A stretch of DNA of 64,000 nucleotides, from positions 19,958-83,957 of the forward strand of contig NZ_RQRT01000007.1 in assembly GCF_004335005.1 (NCBI RefSeq), written 5' to 3'. The notes below the pieces were generated by a model. The model did no database searches, was not told the DNA's origin, and was given only the letters and a program-made list of their open reading frames with translations. Shown here piece after piece: positions 8,016 through 16,396 of the stretch. Numbering within the stretch: the first letter of the stretch is position 1; every line of letters begins with the position of its first letter. The stretch comes from Paracoccus nototheniae. Lineage in GTDB: Bacteria > Pseudomonadota > Alphaproteobacteria > Rhodobacterales > Rhodobacteraceae. Position numbers and translations under genes: made by a program.

Positions 8016-8654
8016 TCAGAACACCGTGACTTGGGTGCCTATCTCGGCGACCTCGAAGAGTTGGGTGACATGTTCGTTATACAGCCCATAGCACCCGGAC
8101 GACGATTTCCGCCCGATCTTGCGCGTATCTGCGGTGCCATGCACGAGATAGGCTGGCCAGGACAGGTAGAGCCCGTAAGCTCCAAGGGGGTTTAAGGGAT
8201 CGCCGCCCGCCACCTGCTGCGGAAGATTGGGGTCTTTCTCGCGCATGCTGGCCGTCGGCGTCCAAGGCGGATTCTTCACCTTCCGGACAATTTCTGCCTG
8301 ACCCCGTCGCGTCAGATCTTCAGTCATCGGGATCGAGCAGGGAAAGACAAACTGGACGCTTTCGTCGGCCGACCAGTAATGCACCGCTCGGGATGTGACG
8401 TCCGCCAGAATGACACCTTTCCCGATTGTGGGATAGAATTCGCTCCAATGCCGTGCCCGGAATGACGACAGATTGCGCTCCGGCGCACTGCTGGTCGCGG
8501 CCGGGACGGGTGCCGGCATACTTCCATAGATAGGCTGCCCGGTATAGGGATCGAGACCCTGACCAAACGCCGATGTCGCCGGGACAATGACCCCGGCCGC
8601 CGCCAGTCCCCGAAGAAAGGTCCTCCGATCACTGAACGTGGGATGATTGACCAT
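8016..8654 (-). CDS. L,D-transpeptidase (YkuD), Tat-exported
   Basis: A 212-residue protein with a twin-arginine signal (DRRTFLRGLAAAGVIVPA). The YkuD domain carries YLVHGTADTRKIGRKSSSGC with the conserved His and catalytic Cys. DPNLPQQVAGGDPLNPLGAY is typical of the ErfK/YbiS/YcfS branch. The start at 8654 is supported by GAGG six bases upstream. It is transcribed toward the previous L,D-transpeptidase and away from the one at 9005, so three paralogous wall enzymes lie within 2.3 kb. Confidence 0.87.
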   Translation of the reverse strand: MVNHPTFSDRRTFLRGLAAAGVIVPATSAFGQGLDPYTGQPIYGSMPAPVPAATSSAPERNLSSFRARHWSEFYPTIGKGVILADVTSRAVHYWSADESVQFVFPCSIPMTEDLTRRGQAEIVRKVKNPPWTPTASMREKDPNLPQQVAGGDPLNPLGAYGLYLSWPAYLVHGTADTRKIGRKSSSGCYGLYNEHVTQLFEVAEIGTQVTVF

Positions 8655-9004
8655 TTCCGCCTCTCGTGTTCGCCCTTGGCATGTCAGATCAGACAATAGC
8701 CAACGACCGGACACCAACCTAGCCCAAGAGGGCGATAATTCGCGCCGACGTGAGATGTTCGCAACACGCACGACAATATGATCGCCTGGCCTGACTGATA
8801 ATCTAAAATGATCAGACTTTCGTCATGATCGAGACCTACCGGGCGAGGCAAATCAGGGGCAATGGCATCATCAGAACCTTCCGACGCCAAAAACCAGCCG
8901 TTAGCACAAGCGAACTTGATCCGGGGGCTTTATTTTTTGTGTTGGGCCGGTTGCATCAAGGCACATGCTGTGACGATGTCGAATGCAGTACAGGAGCACA
9001 CAAC
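8655..9004. other. Divergent intergenic region between two L,D-transpeptidase genes
   Basis: These 350 bp contain no ORF with a convincing start. They must hold the promoters for both flanking wall-enzyme genes. AT-rich tracts near 8800-8820 and 8928-8942 are the likely promoter zones. No clear dyad resembling the MerR-type boxes was found here. Confidence 0.4.
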
Positions 9005-9670
9005 ATGTTGACACGGCGACACTTTATTCAGACCACCACTGCGTTGTTTTCAGCGTCCGTTTCCAGTCCACTGTTTGCGGAATCATGGCCGACTGTTAGT
9101 CAGAAGGCAGCATGGGACGCACAGGTTACCCCTCCCGGCTATAATGCAGCAACGTCCAACCCGTGGGGCTTGCACCCGCGTTTCTTACCGCAAAGAGTGC
9201 AGGCCAACGAGGGTCTGGTGCCGGGTGATATCCATGTAGATGCTGTGGCAAAGTATCTTTACCACATCGAAGCAGGCGGAACCGCGATGCGGTACGGCGT
9301 GGCCATCGGCAGGGGCGATCTGTATGAGCCTGGAGTTTATACGATTAAGCGAAAGGTCGAATGGCCACATTGGACACCCACGCAAAGCATGATTGCCCGA
9401 GAGCCAGAGATTTACGCTCAATTTGAAGGTGGGGTGGAACCTGGCCCTGAAAATGCACTCGGCTCACGAGCTCTTTACCTCTTTGTCGGCGAAAGAGATA
9501 CCTACTTGCGCATCCACGGAACCCCGTTTCCCAGAAGCATTGGCACAAGTGCCAGTTCTGGTTGTGTCCGAATGGTCATGGCGCACATAAACGATCTTTA
9601 TTCGAACGTCGAAATCAGCTCCACCGCGTTTCTTTACTCTGCTGCGGAGAGCGTAGCGGCACGGAGCTAA
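9005..9670 (+). CDS. L,D-transpeptidase (YkuD), Tat-exported
   Basis: A 221-residue protein with a twin-arginine-like signal (MLTRRHFIQTTTALFSAS). The YkuD domain includes WTPTQSMIARE, ALGSRALYLF and YLRIHGT, then SIGTSASSGCVRMVMAHI, the canonical S-x-x-S-G-C-V-R-M active site. It forms meso-DAP to meso-DAP links or attaches proteins to the wall. The start is set by AGGAG nine bases before ATG 9005. Its base composition is less GC-rich than the neighbouring metal genes, so it may have a different origin from the other two paralogues. Confidence 0.88.
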   Translation: MLTRRHFIQTTTALFSASVSSPLFAESWPTVSQKAAWDAQVTPPGYNAATSNPWGLHPRFLPQRVQANEGLVPGDIHVDAVAKYLYHIEAGGTAMRYGVAIGRGDLYEPGVYTIKRKVEWPHWTPTQSMIAREPEIYAQFEGGVEPGPENALGSRALYLFVGERDTYLRIHGTPFPRSIGTSASSGCVRMVMAHINDLYSNVEISSTAFLYSAAESVAARS

Positions 9671-9710
9671 AGCAGCTTCGGTCGTGAAATCCGACCCCGG
9701 CACAACCCGA

Positions 9711-9989
9711 TCAGGTTGAAGCTTGCGACTGCATGCAAATCGGACGACCCTCAGCTGTAGTCAGCGGAAGCAGGGTTGTTTCGACTTGTCCGCGATGTTC
9801 GTACCAATAGCAGTTATCATCCGGGAGGAGCCGCGCCGTGGCAACGTCCTGCCCCGGCGCGACGAGAGCTATGAGGGTTGGCGGAAGACTTTGGAGATCG
9901 GTTTCCGGCGCTGCTGTCCGGGCTGTCATGTTTCCACAACCGGCGGTGATCAAGACAGCTGCCAAGACCATGAAGGATTTATTGTTCAT
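9711..9989 (-). CDS. Small lipoprotein, function unknown
   Basis: A 92-residue protein beginning MNNKSFMVLAAVLITAGCGN, a lipoprotein signal with lipobox TAGC. The mature part is small and polar with two further cysteines (DDNCYWYEHRGQ and GRPICMQ) that could pair. No family was recognised. It converges with the L,D-transpeptidase at 9005. The longer frame upstream of 9989 has no signal peptide and is probably non-coding. Confidence 0.6.
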   Translation of the reverse strand: MNNKSFMVLAAVLITAGCGNMTARTAAPETDLQSLPPTLIALVAPGQDVATARLLPDDNCYWYEHRGQVETTLLPLTTAEGRPICMQSQAST

Positions 9990-10444
9990 CTCTGTGTCCT
10001 CGTGCGCGTTCGCCTTGTCAGCATATCTTTCGCATTCAACATCGCGGCGCACAAGCTCGCCGGGTAGGCTCCTGCAACCCATCGTCTTGATCACGCGACG
10101 CGGATTGCGCACCAATCGGACGGGGAAGATCTCATGGGCGCGCTGCACGACGCGCGCAGCCTTTGCGGCTCCCGCCGCAAGGGATGAGAATGTTCGGGTC
10201 TGCGACCTGAGCTTCCCAGAGTTGGCCTTTGGATGAGTACTGCTCACTGGAGCGTCTTCGCAGACAGTGAACTTATTAAATCAAGTATCTCAATTTGTTG
10301 TTATATTTCTGTCTGTCCCCGGAAACATCCGTAGACTTCACCCTCCTAGATCATACACCTCAATAAGCTTTATTATGTAACAGACTTGCACAGAAGGTCT
10401 TCCGAGCGCCCCACGTGACGCTCGACCATACTATTAAATATGAC
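9990..10444. other. AT-rich intergenic region, no gene seen
   Basis: These 455 bp separate the lipoprotein gene from the end of luxR. The stretch 10254-10444 is markedly AT-rich compared with the window. No ORF with an SD, tRNA-like fold or clear hairpin with a T-run was found. It includes the lipoprotein promoter and the 3' side of luxR. Confidence 0.35.
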
Positions 10445-11098
10445 CTAAATAATTCCCATCTGTGCCGCGCGCGCGACAGCACTGACCGTATTCGGAGCGC
10501 GCAGCTTGACCTGGGCTGTGGTGATGCGCTGCCGAAGAGCCGACCGGCTAATTTTCAGAGCCTCTGCCGCCTCGTCTTGGTTGGTCCCCATCTTAAGCGA
10601 AGCCAAAGCATCGACCTCCCCTTGGGTCAGCCCGACAGTCTTCCAGTAGTTTGCAAAAAGGCTCGCCCATGACTTTACTCGGGTCATAAGCATCGCCATT
10701 TCGTCGTCCGTCAGCTCTCTGTCGTTTCGGCCGATGGAGAGAAAAGAACGTTTGCCCTTCACCACCTCGACAAAGGTCGCGCCGTAGGCAAGGCCATGTT
10801 TCCTAGCCTCATCCATGACGCCACGCATGTCTTCAAATTCGCATGCGGACCACCGAACCGAGCCTGTTCGGTTCATGGTCCAAAGAGTCATGGGGTCGCC
10901 AAAGAAATAGTTTTCTTCCTCGTATTTCTTCGTCCAAGCGTCCGGATAGCGATTCAGTGCGAAGTCAGGCTTGCCGAATTTTAAGCCAAGGCCAAGGATA
11001 AATCCTGCATTTCCAATGTCTTCCAGAACTTCAAGTTCGCGTTCGTGGTCAGGTATTACGAGATCAATCATTTCTATTTTGTCAACCGAAATCGTCAA
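10445..11098 (-). CDS. LuxR-family quorum-sensing regulator
   Basis: About 217 residues. The N-terminal autoinducer domain shows the conserved Trp/Tyr/Asp-Pro/Trp set (YPDAWTKKYEEENYFFGDP, then LWTMNRTGSVRW). The C-terminal GerE-type helix-turn-helix spans LTQGEVDALASLKMGTNQDE to SALRQRITTAQVKLRAPNTV. It should bind an acyl-homoserine lactone made by the nearby LuxI. Two starts are possible: TTG at 11098, which has AAGGA five bases upstream, and ATG at 11071, with no visible SD. A 28-bp inverted repeat lies immediately upstream and overlaps the SD of the TTG start. Confidence 0.9.
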   Translation of the reverse strand: MTISVDKIEMIDLVIPDHERELEVLEDIGNAGFILGLGLKFGKPDFALNRYPDAWTKKYEEENYFFGDPMTLWTMNRTGSVRWSACEFEDMRGVMDEARKHGLAYGATFVEVVKGKRSFLSIGRNDRELTDDEMAMLMTRVKSWASLFANYWKTVGLTQGEVDALASLKMGTNQDEAAEALKISRSALRQRITTAQVKLRAPNTVSAVARAAQMGII

Positions 11099-11099
11099 T

Positions 11100-11127
11100 T
11101 TGTCCTTTTAGCTGACCAAAAGGACAA
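11100..11127. promoter_or_regulatory. lux-box-like inverted repeat at the luxR start
   Basis: Perfect 10-bp arms TTGTCCTTTT (11100-11109) and AAAAGGACAA (11118-11127) flank an 8-bp centre. The core CCTTTT-N8-AAAAGG (11104-11123) occurs again at 63733-63752 with a similar centre, and 20 bp is the usual size of LuxR-family sites. It covers the SD of the TTG-started luxR, so binding there could block luxR expression. Confidence 0.55.
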
Positions 11128-11199
11128 GTTGGTGTCAATCCCTTTACGACCCTCCTAACCCTGTCTTCAGAACAGAGCGGCAAGTCGCCCGGGGGATAA

Positions 11200-11451
11200 A
11201 TGAGAGACATTTCGAGCAGAGTTCGCCCTAGGGGTGTGACCATCGCCGCAGAGGCAAATTTCACGGTCGATATGGCCCAGAACCTTGTCACGATGTTCGA
11301 GCATCTGGGCAAAGGCGAAGAAGTCACTGTGAAGCTGTCGAACAAGGGGGTGTGGGCAGTCACCCCTCAGGGCGTTCGCATGTTCATCGGATCGACCGAA
11401 GTTTTTGAGGTAGGTAGCAATGGTAGCGATGCAACCACAGCGCAGATTTAG
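11200..11451 (+). CDS. Small protein between luxR and luxI, function unknown
   Basis: An 83-residue ORF with a good SD (GGGGG, five bases before ATG). It predicts a compact alpha/beta protein with a repeated beta-like pattern (EVTVKLSNKGVWAVTPQGV then RMFIGSTEVFEVG) and no signal peptide. It overlaps the start of luxI by 32 bp, so the two are probably translated from one message. No family was recognised; a regulatory role in quorum sensing is only a guess from position. Confidence 0.5.
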   Translation: MRDISSRVRPRGVTIAAEANFTVDMAQNLVTMFEHLGKGEEVTVKLSNKGVWAVTPQGVRMFIGSTEVFEVGSNGSDATTAQI

Positions 11452-12049
11452 TGACGCCGCTCGGGAGGACTATCTGGTCGAGGTGATCCGTTGTCCGGAG
11501 GATCTGGATCGGTGGCATCTGGTCAATGACTACCTGAAGCTGCGCAAGCAGGTCTTCGTGGATCGCCTCGACTGGCCGCTGTTTCATGCCGAGGATCTTG
11601 AGTTCGAGCAATATGACTCGTTCAACACGGTCTATGTCGTCGCCTCTCTTAATGGCGAGGTCGTGGGCGGCGCGCGCTTGCGCCGGACTGATCAGATCAG
11701 CGGCACCGGCCATGTTCAGTATAGCTACATGATCCGCGATGCCTGCTTGGGAGTGCTGCCGGGCCTTCCCCAAACACTATGCAACTCGGTGCCGCCGATG
11801 GATGAGCGTATCTGGGAAATTACCCGCATGGTCGTCACAGGCTCGCGCGACGTGTCGAAGATGATCCTGGTAAAGATCAACACCTTCCTAGGCCGTGAAG
11901 GCGCAGACACCGTTCTGTTCCTTGGTTCACCAGCCTTCCTGCGAATGGCAAATTCCCTGCGCTGGCCGGTCAAGCAGCTCGGACCTGTTTCCACCAATTC
12001 CGAGGGATCGTTTCAGGTCTTCGAGTGCCCGGTGCGCGACCTAGGATAG
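11420..12049 (+). CDS. LuxI-family acyl-homoserine lactone synthase
   Basis: A 209-residue enzyme with the autoinducer-synthase blocks LRKQVFVDRLDWPL (Arg, Phe and Trp), EDLEFEQYDSFNTVYVVA (Glu and Asp), GGARLRRTD (Arg) and WEITRMVV (Glu and Arg). It joins S-adenosylmethionine and an acyl-ACP to make an AHL signal. ATG 11420 is preceded by GAGGTAGG. luxI and the divergent luxR sit just upstream of the virB operon, which suggests density-controlled conjugation as in other rhizobial and Rhodobacterales plasmids. Confidence 0.93.
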   Translation: MVAMQPQRRFSDAAREDYLVEVIRCPEDLDRWHLVNDYLKLRKQVFVDRLDWPLFHAEDLEFEQYDSFNTVYVVASLNGEVVGGARLRRTDQISGTGHVQYSYMIRDACLGVLPGLPQTLCNSVPPMDERIWEITRMVVTGSRDVSKMILVKINTFLGREGADTVLFLGSPAFLRMANSLRWPVKQLGPVSTNSEGSFQVFECPVRDLG

Positions 12050-12087
12050 CAAGACAACAAAGCGAAGTCGAAACACTAAAGTAAAAT

Positions 12088-12118
12088 CGAAACGTTCAAG
12101 CGTTTCGTTTATTATTGC
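12088..12118 (+). terminator. Rho-independent terminator after luxI
   Basis: CGAAACG (12088-12094) and CGTTTCG (12101-12107) form a stem around a 6-base loop, extended by flanking A/T pairs and followed by TTTATTATT. It lies 39 bp past the luxI stop and would separate luxI from the virB operon. Confidence 0.6.
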
Positions 12119-12152
12119 ATCATGTCGAATAGCTTGATAGAAAGAGGATGAT

Positions 12153-12192
12153 CTAGTGGATTCAACCTAGTGCGAGCAACCCAACCTAGTGC
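12153..12192 (+). repeat. Direct repeats in front of the virB operon
   Basis: CAACCTAGTGC occurs at 12163-12173 and again at 12182-12192, and its core CTAGTG occurs a third time at 12153-12158. The three cores are 14 and 19 bp apart. They lie directly upstream of the first gene of the conjugation operon and may be regulator-binding sites or promoter elements. Confidence 0.4.
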
Positions 12193-12225
12193 ATTAAGGC
12201 ACCTGTCTGTGTGCAGGAGCCACCA

Positions 12226-12567
12226 ATGAGTTCAATTCAGCTTCCAGTGATAATTAGCGAGGAAGTCGCGCAAGTCGTAAACGAGGGCGGATCGGTTATC
12301 GTCATATGCCTTGAAAGCGTTTCAAGATTTGGAACGGGATTAAAAGGTAAATGGATTTATGAAGTCGTTTCGGCTGACAGAAAATCCCGGCGATTGGTGA
12401 TCTACAAACTGAAAACAGAGGCTGAATCGTCGCTCAGTGTAAATGGAGTGGCCTCAAAAACTATGTCCTGGGGTCTTCCCGGGATTCATGTGCCGCCGGA
12501 AAAGGGACAGACGTTTGAACAATTCAAAGATGGCCGCTGTCTGGTTGATTGGAGGTCTGACACTTAG
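12226..12567 (+). CDS. Hypothetical protein at the head of the virB operon
   Basis: A 113-residue cytoplasmic-looking protein; ATG 12226 is seven bases after AGGAG. It is rich in beta-branched residues (SVIVICLESVSRFG, KWIYEVVSADRKSRRLVIY), with no signal peptide or membrane segment. It overlaps the following transglycosylase by 38 bp. No family was recognised; its position suggests a regulator or accessory protein for the T4SS. Confidence 0.55.
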   Translation: MSSIQLPVIISEEVAQVVNEGGSVIVICLESVSRFGTGLKGKWIYEVVSADRKSRRLVIYKLKTEAESSLSVNGVASKTMSWGLPGIHVPPEKGQTFEQFKDGRCLVDWRSDT

Positions 12568-13213
12568 CACAACCGCATGTCTCGGACAGGGCATGGTTCT
12601 CGTGCCGGGGTCCGATGGAACCTTTCAATACAGAGAACAGAGTAACGGTTTCGCCCGCCATTTCGGATCAGGTGGGCAACCGATAATCCCAGAGGCTGAA
12701 CGCTCGGCCTCCCCTTCCCAAGACGCCATGTCGTTTCTCGCGGAACCGGAAAGCGGCTTTGTCGCACCGCGCGCAGTTTCGGGAAGTGAAGAAGTCCTCA
12801 ACGCTATTGATCAGACAGCCGTGCGCTACGGCGGCCACGTCGCCCTGCGCAAAGCTGGAATGTCGGTCATGGAATGGCGGCATTTCTACCGCGCCAATAT
12901 TGAAATCGAGAGTGCCTATAATCCTCGGGCGCGCAGCCATGTAGGGGCCATCGGCCTCGGCCAGCTGATGCCGGGCACTGCCGCCACGCTCGGCGTGGAC
13001 CCCCATGACATGCATCAGAACCTCGACGGTTCTGCACGATACCTGCTCCTTCTTCTCGACCGGTTCGGATCGAAGGAGCTGGCGCTGGCTGGCTATAACG
13101 CTGGCCCGGAAGCTGTTTCGCGCCACGGGGGCATTCCGCCCTACCGCGAAACCCAAGGTCACGTCCGCAAGGTGATGGCCGTCTTTTCCCGATTAAACGG
13201 AGATACCTTATGA
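12530..13213 (+). CDS. virB1: VirB1-like lytic transglycosylase of the T4SS
   Basis: A 227-residue protein. The N-terminus (AAVWLIGGLTLSTTACLGQG) looks like a signal peptide with a possible lipobox. The SLT domain has IEIESAYNPRARSHVGAIGL with the catalytic Glu, GQLMPGTAATLGVD, and LAGYNAGPEAVSRHGGIPPY. It opens peptidoglycan locally for assembly of the secretion channel. It overlaps the start of the virB2 gene by 4 bp. The SD is weak, so translation probably depends on the upstream overlapping ORF. Confidence 0.87.
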   Translation: MAAVWLIGGLTLSTTACLGQGMVLVPGSDGTFQYREQSNGFARHFGSGGQPIIPEAERSASPSQDAMSFLAEPESGFVAPRAVSGSEEVLNAIDQTAVRYGGHVALRKAGMSVMEWRHFYRANIEIESAYNPRARSHVGAIGLGQLMPGTAATLGVDPHDMHQNLDGSARYLLLLLDRFGSKELALAGYNAGPEAVSRHGGIPPYRETQGHVRKVMAVFSRLNGDTL

Positions 13214-13527
13214 CCAAATCACTGCCGATTTCGGCAACCAATCTGCTGCTCTTTGCGCTGCTGGCGGTCGGCCTTTTCATGCTGATGACCTCGCCTGCTC
13301 TCGCGCAGGGGCAGATCAACCTCAGCCCGATCACCAACATTCTGACCGGCATCGCCTCCACCCTGACCGGCCCGCTCGGGCGGGCCATGGCAACGCTGGC
13401 CGTTATCGGCATCGGCGCCGCGTGGCTGATGGGCTACGTCGATTTCCGCACGGTCGTCTATGTCGTGGCGGGCATCGCCATCGTCGCGGGCGCATCCACC
13501 ATCGTCAACGCGATGTGGGGTAACTGA
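13210..13527 (+). CDS. virB2: VirB2-type pilin (TrbC/VirB2 family)
   Basis: A 105-residue protein with a long signal sequence ending ALAQG, then two hydrophobic helices (TLTGPLGRAMATLAVIGIGAAWLM and VVYVVAGIAIVAGASTIV in part) joined by a short loop. This is the standard architecture of the major conjugative pilin. It is inserted in the inner membrane, processed, and polymerised into the T-pilus. It lies between virB1 and virB3, as expected. Confidence 0.88.
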   Translation: MTKSLPISATNLLLFALLAVGLFMLMTSPALAQGQINLSPITNILTGIASTLTGPLGRAMATLAVIGIGAAWLMGYVDFRTVVYVVAGIAIVAGASTIVNAMWGN

Positions 13528-13532
13528 TCGCC

Positions 13533-13811
13533 ATGGTTAAACGGTCCCCGCTGTTCCTCGGCCTTATTCGCCCGGCCCGCATTATGGGTCTTCCGATGTT
13601 CTATGCCGTGATCTGGATGGTGGGGTCCGTCCTGGCCTTTGTGTGGGTCCAGAGTTTCTGGACCCTCGCATTCACGGCCCTGTCCTATCCGGCCTTCTGG
13701 CTTGCCGCCGAATGGGACCCGCATTTTTTCGATGTGATCACTGTCGTGAGCAAGAAAACCCGCAAAACCAAAAATCGTGACCAATGGGGTGCTGATAGCT
13801 ATGAACCGTAA
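13533..13811 (+). CDS. virB3: VirB3 inner-membrane T4SS protein
   Basis: A 92-residue protein with an N-terminal LFLGLIRPARIMGLP and two adjacent membrane helices (about residues 18-55), then WDPHFFDVITVV. This matches VirB3/TrbD, a short membrane component that associates with the VirB4 ATPase. It overlaps the virB4 start by 11 bp. Confidence 0.85.
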   Translation: MVKRSPLFLGLIRPARIMGLPMFYAVIWMVGSVLAFVWVQSFWTLAFTALSYPAFWLAAEWDPHFFDVITVVSKKTRKTKNRDQWGADSYEP

Positions 13812-16179
13812 TCTTCGGATCGGGCCTGCCGCCCTCGAAATTCTGCCCCAATGGGCTAGCCGCGAACAATCCGTGGCCTCGATGCTGCCTTATGTCTCGC
13901 TGGCCGATGACATGACCATCCGCACCACCGGCAACGAGTTTTTCCAATGCATCCGCGTCTCAGGTCTGAACAGCCTGACGGTTGCCGACGAATTGCTGGA
14001 CCGGATGAAAGATACCTTCGCCAGCATCATCGCTCAGACCGGCGACAAGTTTGCCTATACCGTCCACAAGGTATCGCGGCGCATCGACACCGCCCTGCCG
14101 CCCGTCATCGATGACGGGCTTGCGGCTCAGATCGACCGCCGCTGGCAGGCGCATATGAGCCGGTCCAGCCTGCGCGAACACACAATCACCATCACGGTCA
14201 TCAAGCGGCCCGATCTTCTGTCGAAGATCCCTTTCTCGCAGCGCAAGTCGCAAGAGCTGCTTGACCGCCAGATCGACGGGCAAGTGAGCCAGTTGCATGA
14301 GGTCGTGGAATTTCTCTGCTCGGCCTTGTCGCACATGGACCCGCAGGTTCTGACCGCATCCAGCGGTCAGTTGCTCGGGTTTCTGGAAAGCCTCAATACC
14401 GGCATCGAGGTTCCGACCTTCCACACGACGCTGGATCGAACCGTCGCAGAAAGCGTGTCCAACACCCGCATCACCTTCAAGGGCGACAGGATCTATCTGA
14501 CCGGGGGAAGCCTGCCGGATCGTGTCGGCACCATCTACTCGATCAAGGAATTTCCCCGCGACTCCTTCGTGACCATGTTCGATGAACTGGACCTGCCGGT
14601 CGATATGGTGGTGTCGAACTACTATGTGCCGGTCAACAACGGCGTCATGGAAGAGCGGCTGGCGCGGGAATTACGCAAGCGCGCTGCGATCAATGACAAA
14701 GCGGCCAACACGATTGCCGATTTGCAGACGGCACAAAACCGGCTGGCCTCGGGGGAAATCACCTTCGGGATGCATCAGATGGCGGTCGCCGTCTATGCCG
14801 ACAGCGAGGAAGAGCTGTCCCGCATCAGTTCGATGATCCGCAATATTGCGGTGACGGCGGGCGTCAAAATGATCTCGCAGGGCTACACCGCGCAGACGGT
14901 GTTTTTCGGCCAGCACCCGTGCAACCGGTCCTTTCGCATCCGCGAAGGCGCGATCACCAATGAACAGTTTGCCGATTTCGCGGCCCTGCATCGTGCGGCG
15001 ATGGGCAAGAGCGGTGAGAACGTGCCTTGGGCCACGCCGATCACATGGTTCCCAACGATTTCGCGCAGCGCCTATCGCTTCAACTTCCATGAGGCGGGCG
15101 ATCCGGCCAAAGAGCCAAGCAACGGCCATACGCTTGTTCTGGGCCGCATGGGGTCGGGCAAATCCGTGCAAGCAGCGTTCCTCGCCGCACAGGCGCAGCG
15201 CGTCGGCGCGCGGGTCTTCGTCTTCGACTATCGCCGGGGCATGGAAATGGCCGTGCGCGCCTTGGGCGGGCGGTATTCGGAACTGAAGGCGGGTGAGCGC
15301 ACCGGCCTAAACCCCCTCTGGGTGGAGACGGACACGTCCGGGCAGGAATGGCTGAGCGACTGGCTCATTCACCTGATGGAAACCGGCCATACTCAGCTGC
15401 AACCGGAACAGTCCCGCGCGGTGCGCAATGCGGTGCGCCAGAACGCGGAAGCCGGAAACCCGAACCTGCGGACCTGGACGCAGTTCGCGCAGCTGGTCGG
15501 CTCTACTCATGACGGCGGCGCACTGGCCGACCGGATGAACGAATGGACGGAGGGAAACCGCTTCGGCTGGATCTTCGGGCGCGAGGTCGAGGATAACTTT
15601 TCGTTGGACGGCCAGTTTGTCGGTTTCGATCTGACCGACATTCTGGATAGCGAAAATCCGAGGGCCCGCATGGCGGTCCTGTCCTACATCTTTCGGCGCA
15701 TCGAACGGCAAATCGAGGACAAGCGCCCGACCATCATCGTCATCGATGAGGCGTGGAAGGCGCTGGACAATACCTACTTTGCGGGCCGGATCGAGAATTG
15801 GCTGGTGACGGCGCGCAAGCAGAACACGGTCGTGGTGATGATGACGCAGTTTGCGCATCAGCTGAATGCCTCGGCGCACGGGCGGACCCTGTTGCAGGCA
15901 CTGCCCACAAAGATGCTGCTGCCGAATAAGGAAGCCAATTTCGAGGACTATGCCGGGCTCAATCTCAATCAGAAAGAGCTGGAAATCCTCATGGGCGTGA
16001 CCCCCGGGTCGCGCATCGCCCTGCTGCGGTCCGATGACGGATCGCATGTGATCGACACCGATCTGTCGGCCCTTGGCCCGCTCCTGACCATCCTCGGCGG
16101 CATGAAAGCCGGTGAGGCGCTGGTGGGCGCGGATTACCGGACCCGCCCCGATTTCTGGAAAGGATTTGAAGATGCGTAA
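13801..16179 (+). CDS. virB4: VirB4 ATPase of the T4SS
   Basis: A 792-residue ATPase. The C-terminal RecA-like domain contains Walker A GRMGSGKS near residue 450, Walker B IIVIDEAWKAL near 655, and MMTQFAHQLNAS downstream. The N-terminal half is the CagE/TrbE/VirB homology region. VirB4 powers pilus biogenesis and substrate transfer at the cytoplasmic face. ATG 13801 is preferred over the in-frame GTG at 13777. The next gene overlaps its end by 8 bp. Confidence 0.93.
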   Translation: MNRNLRIGPAALEILPQWASREQSVASMLPYVSLADDMTIRTTGNEFFQCIRVSGLNSLTVADELLDRMKDTFASIIAQTGDKFAYTVHKVSRRIDTALPPVIDDGLAAQIDRRWQAHMSRSSLREHTITITVIKRPDLLSKIPFSQRKSQELLDRQIDGQVSQLHEVVEFLCSALSHMDPQVLTASSGQLLGFLESLNTGIEVPTFHTTLDRTVAESVSNTRITFKGDRIYLTGGSLPDRVGTIYSIKEFPRDSFVTMFDELDLPVDMVVSNYYVPVNNGVMEERLARELRKRAAINDKAANTIADLQTAQNRLASGEITFGMHQMAVAVYADSEEELSRISSMIRNIAVTAGVKMISQGYTAQTVFFGQHPCNRSFRIREGAITNEQFADFAALHRAAMGKSGENVPWATPITWFPTISRSAYRFNFHEAGDPAKEPSNGHTLVLGRMGSGKSVQAAFLAAQAQRVGARVFVFDYRRGMEMAVRALGGRYSELKAGERTGLNPLWVETDTSGQEWLSDWLIHLMETGHTQLQPEQSRAVRNAVRQNAEAGNPNLRTWTQFAQLVGSTHDGGALADRMNEWTEGNRFGWIFGREVEDNFSLDGQFVGFDLTDILDSENPRARMAVLSYIFRRIERQIEDKRPTIIVIDEAWKALDNTYFAGRIENWLVTARKQNTVVVMMTQFAHQLNASAHGRTLLQALPTKMLLPNKEANFEDYAGLNLNQKELEILMGVTPGSRIALLRSDDGSHVIDTDLSALGPLLTILGGMKAGEALVGADYRTRPDFWKGFEDA

Positions 16180-16396
16180 GCATGCCCTCTGCGCCGTTTT
16201 GGCGTCCCTTGCCCTCTCGGCCTGCGCTGGCACCCAATCGAAGCCGGTCAGCAGCAAGTGCTTCAATGCGCGCGGCGATCTGACCTGCGATCTGCGCCCG
16301 CTGCCGGAACTCTGGGGCGAAGCGCGTCAGGATGCCGTGCGGCAGGTGGGCGTCTATGAGGGCGCGGTCGAGGATGGTCCCTATGCGCAACCGTGA
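16172..16396 (+). CDS. Small T4SS lipoprotein (VirB7-like)
   Basis: A 74-residue protein beginning MRKHALCAVLASLALSACAG with lipobox LSAC, followed by a short polar tail with two more cysteines (SSKCFN, DLTCDL). Size, lipoprotein signal and location in the virB operon suggest the outer-membrane anchor VirB7 that stabilises VirB9, but VirB7 sequences diverge too much for certainty. AGGA lies eight bases before the start. It overlaps both virB4 and the following transglycosylase gene. Confidence 0.6.
   Translation: MRKHALCAVLASLALSACAGTQSKPVSSKCFNARGDLTCDLRPLPELWGEARQDAVRQVGVYEGAVEDGPYAQP

Noticed and set aside
11071..11098. Fixing the luxR start at ATG 11071
   Set aside because: Not adopted as the main start because no SD precedes it, whereas TTG 11098 has AAGGA at good spacing. 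Kept as an alternative.
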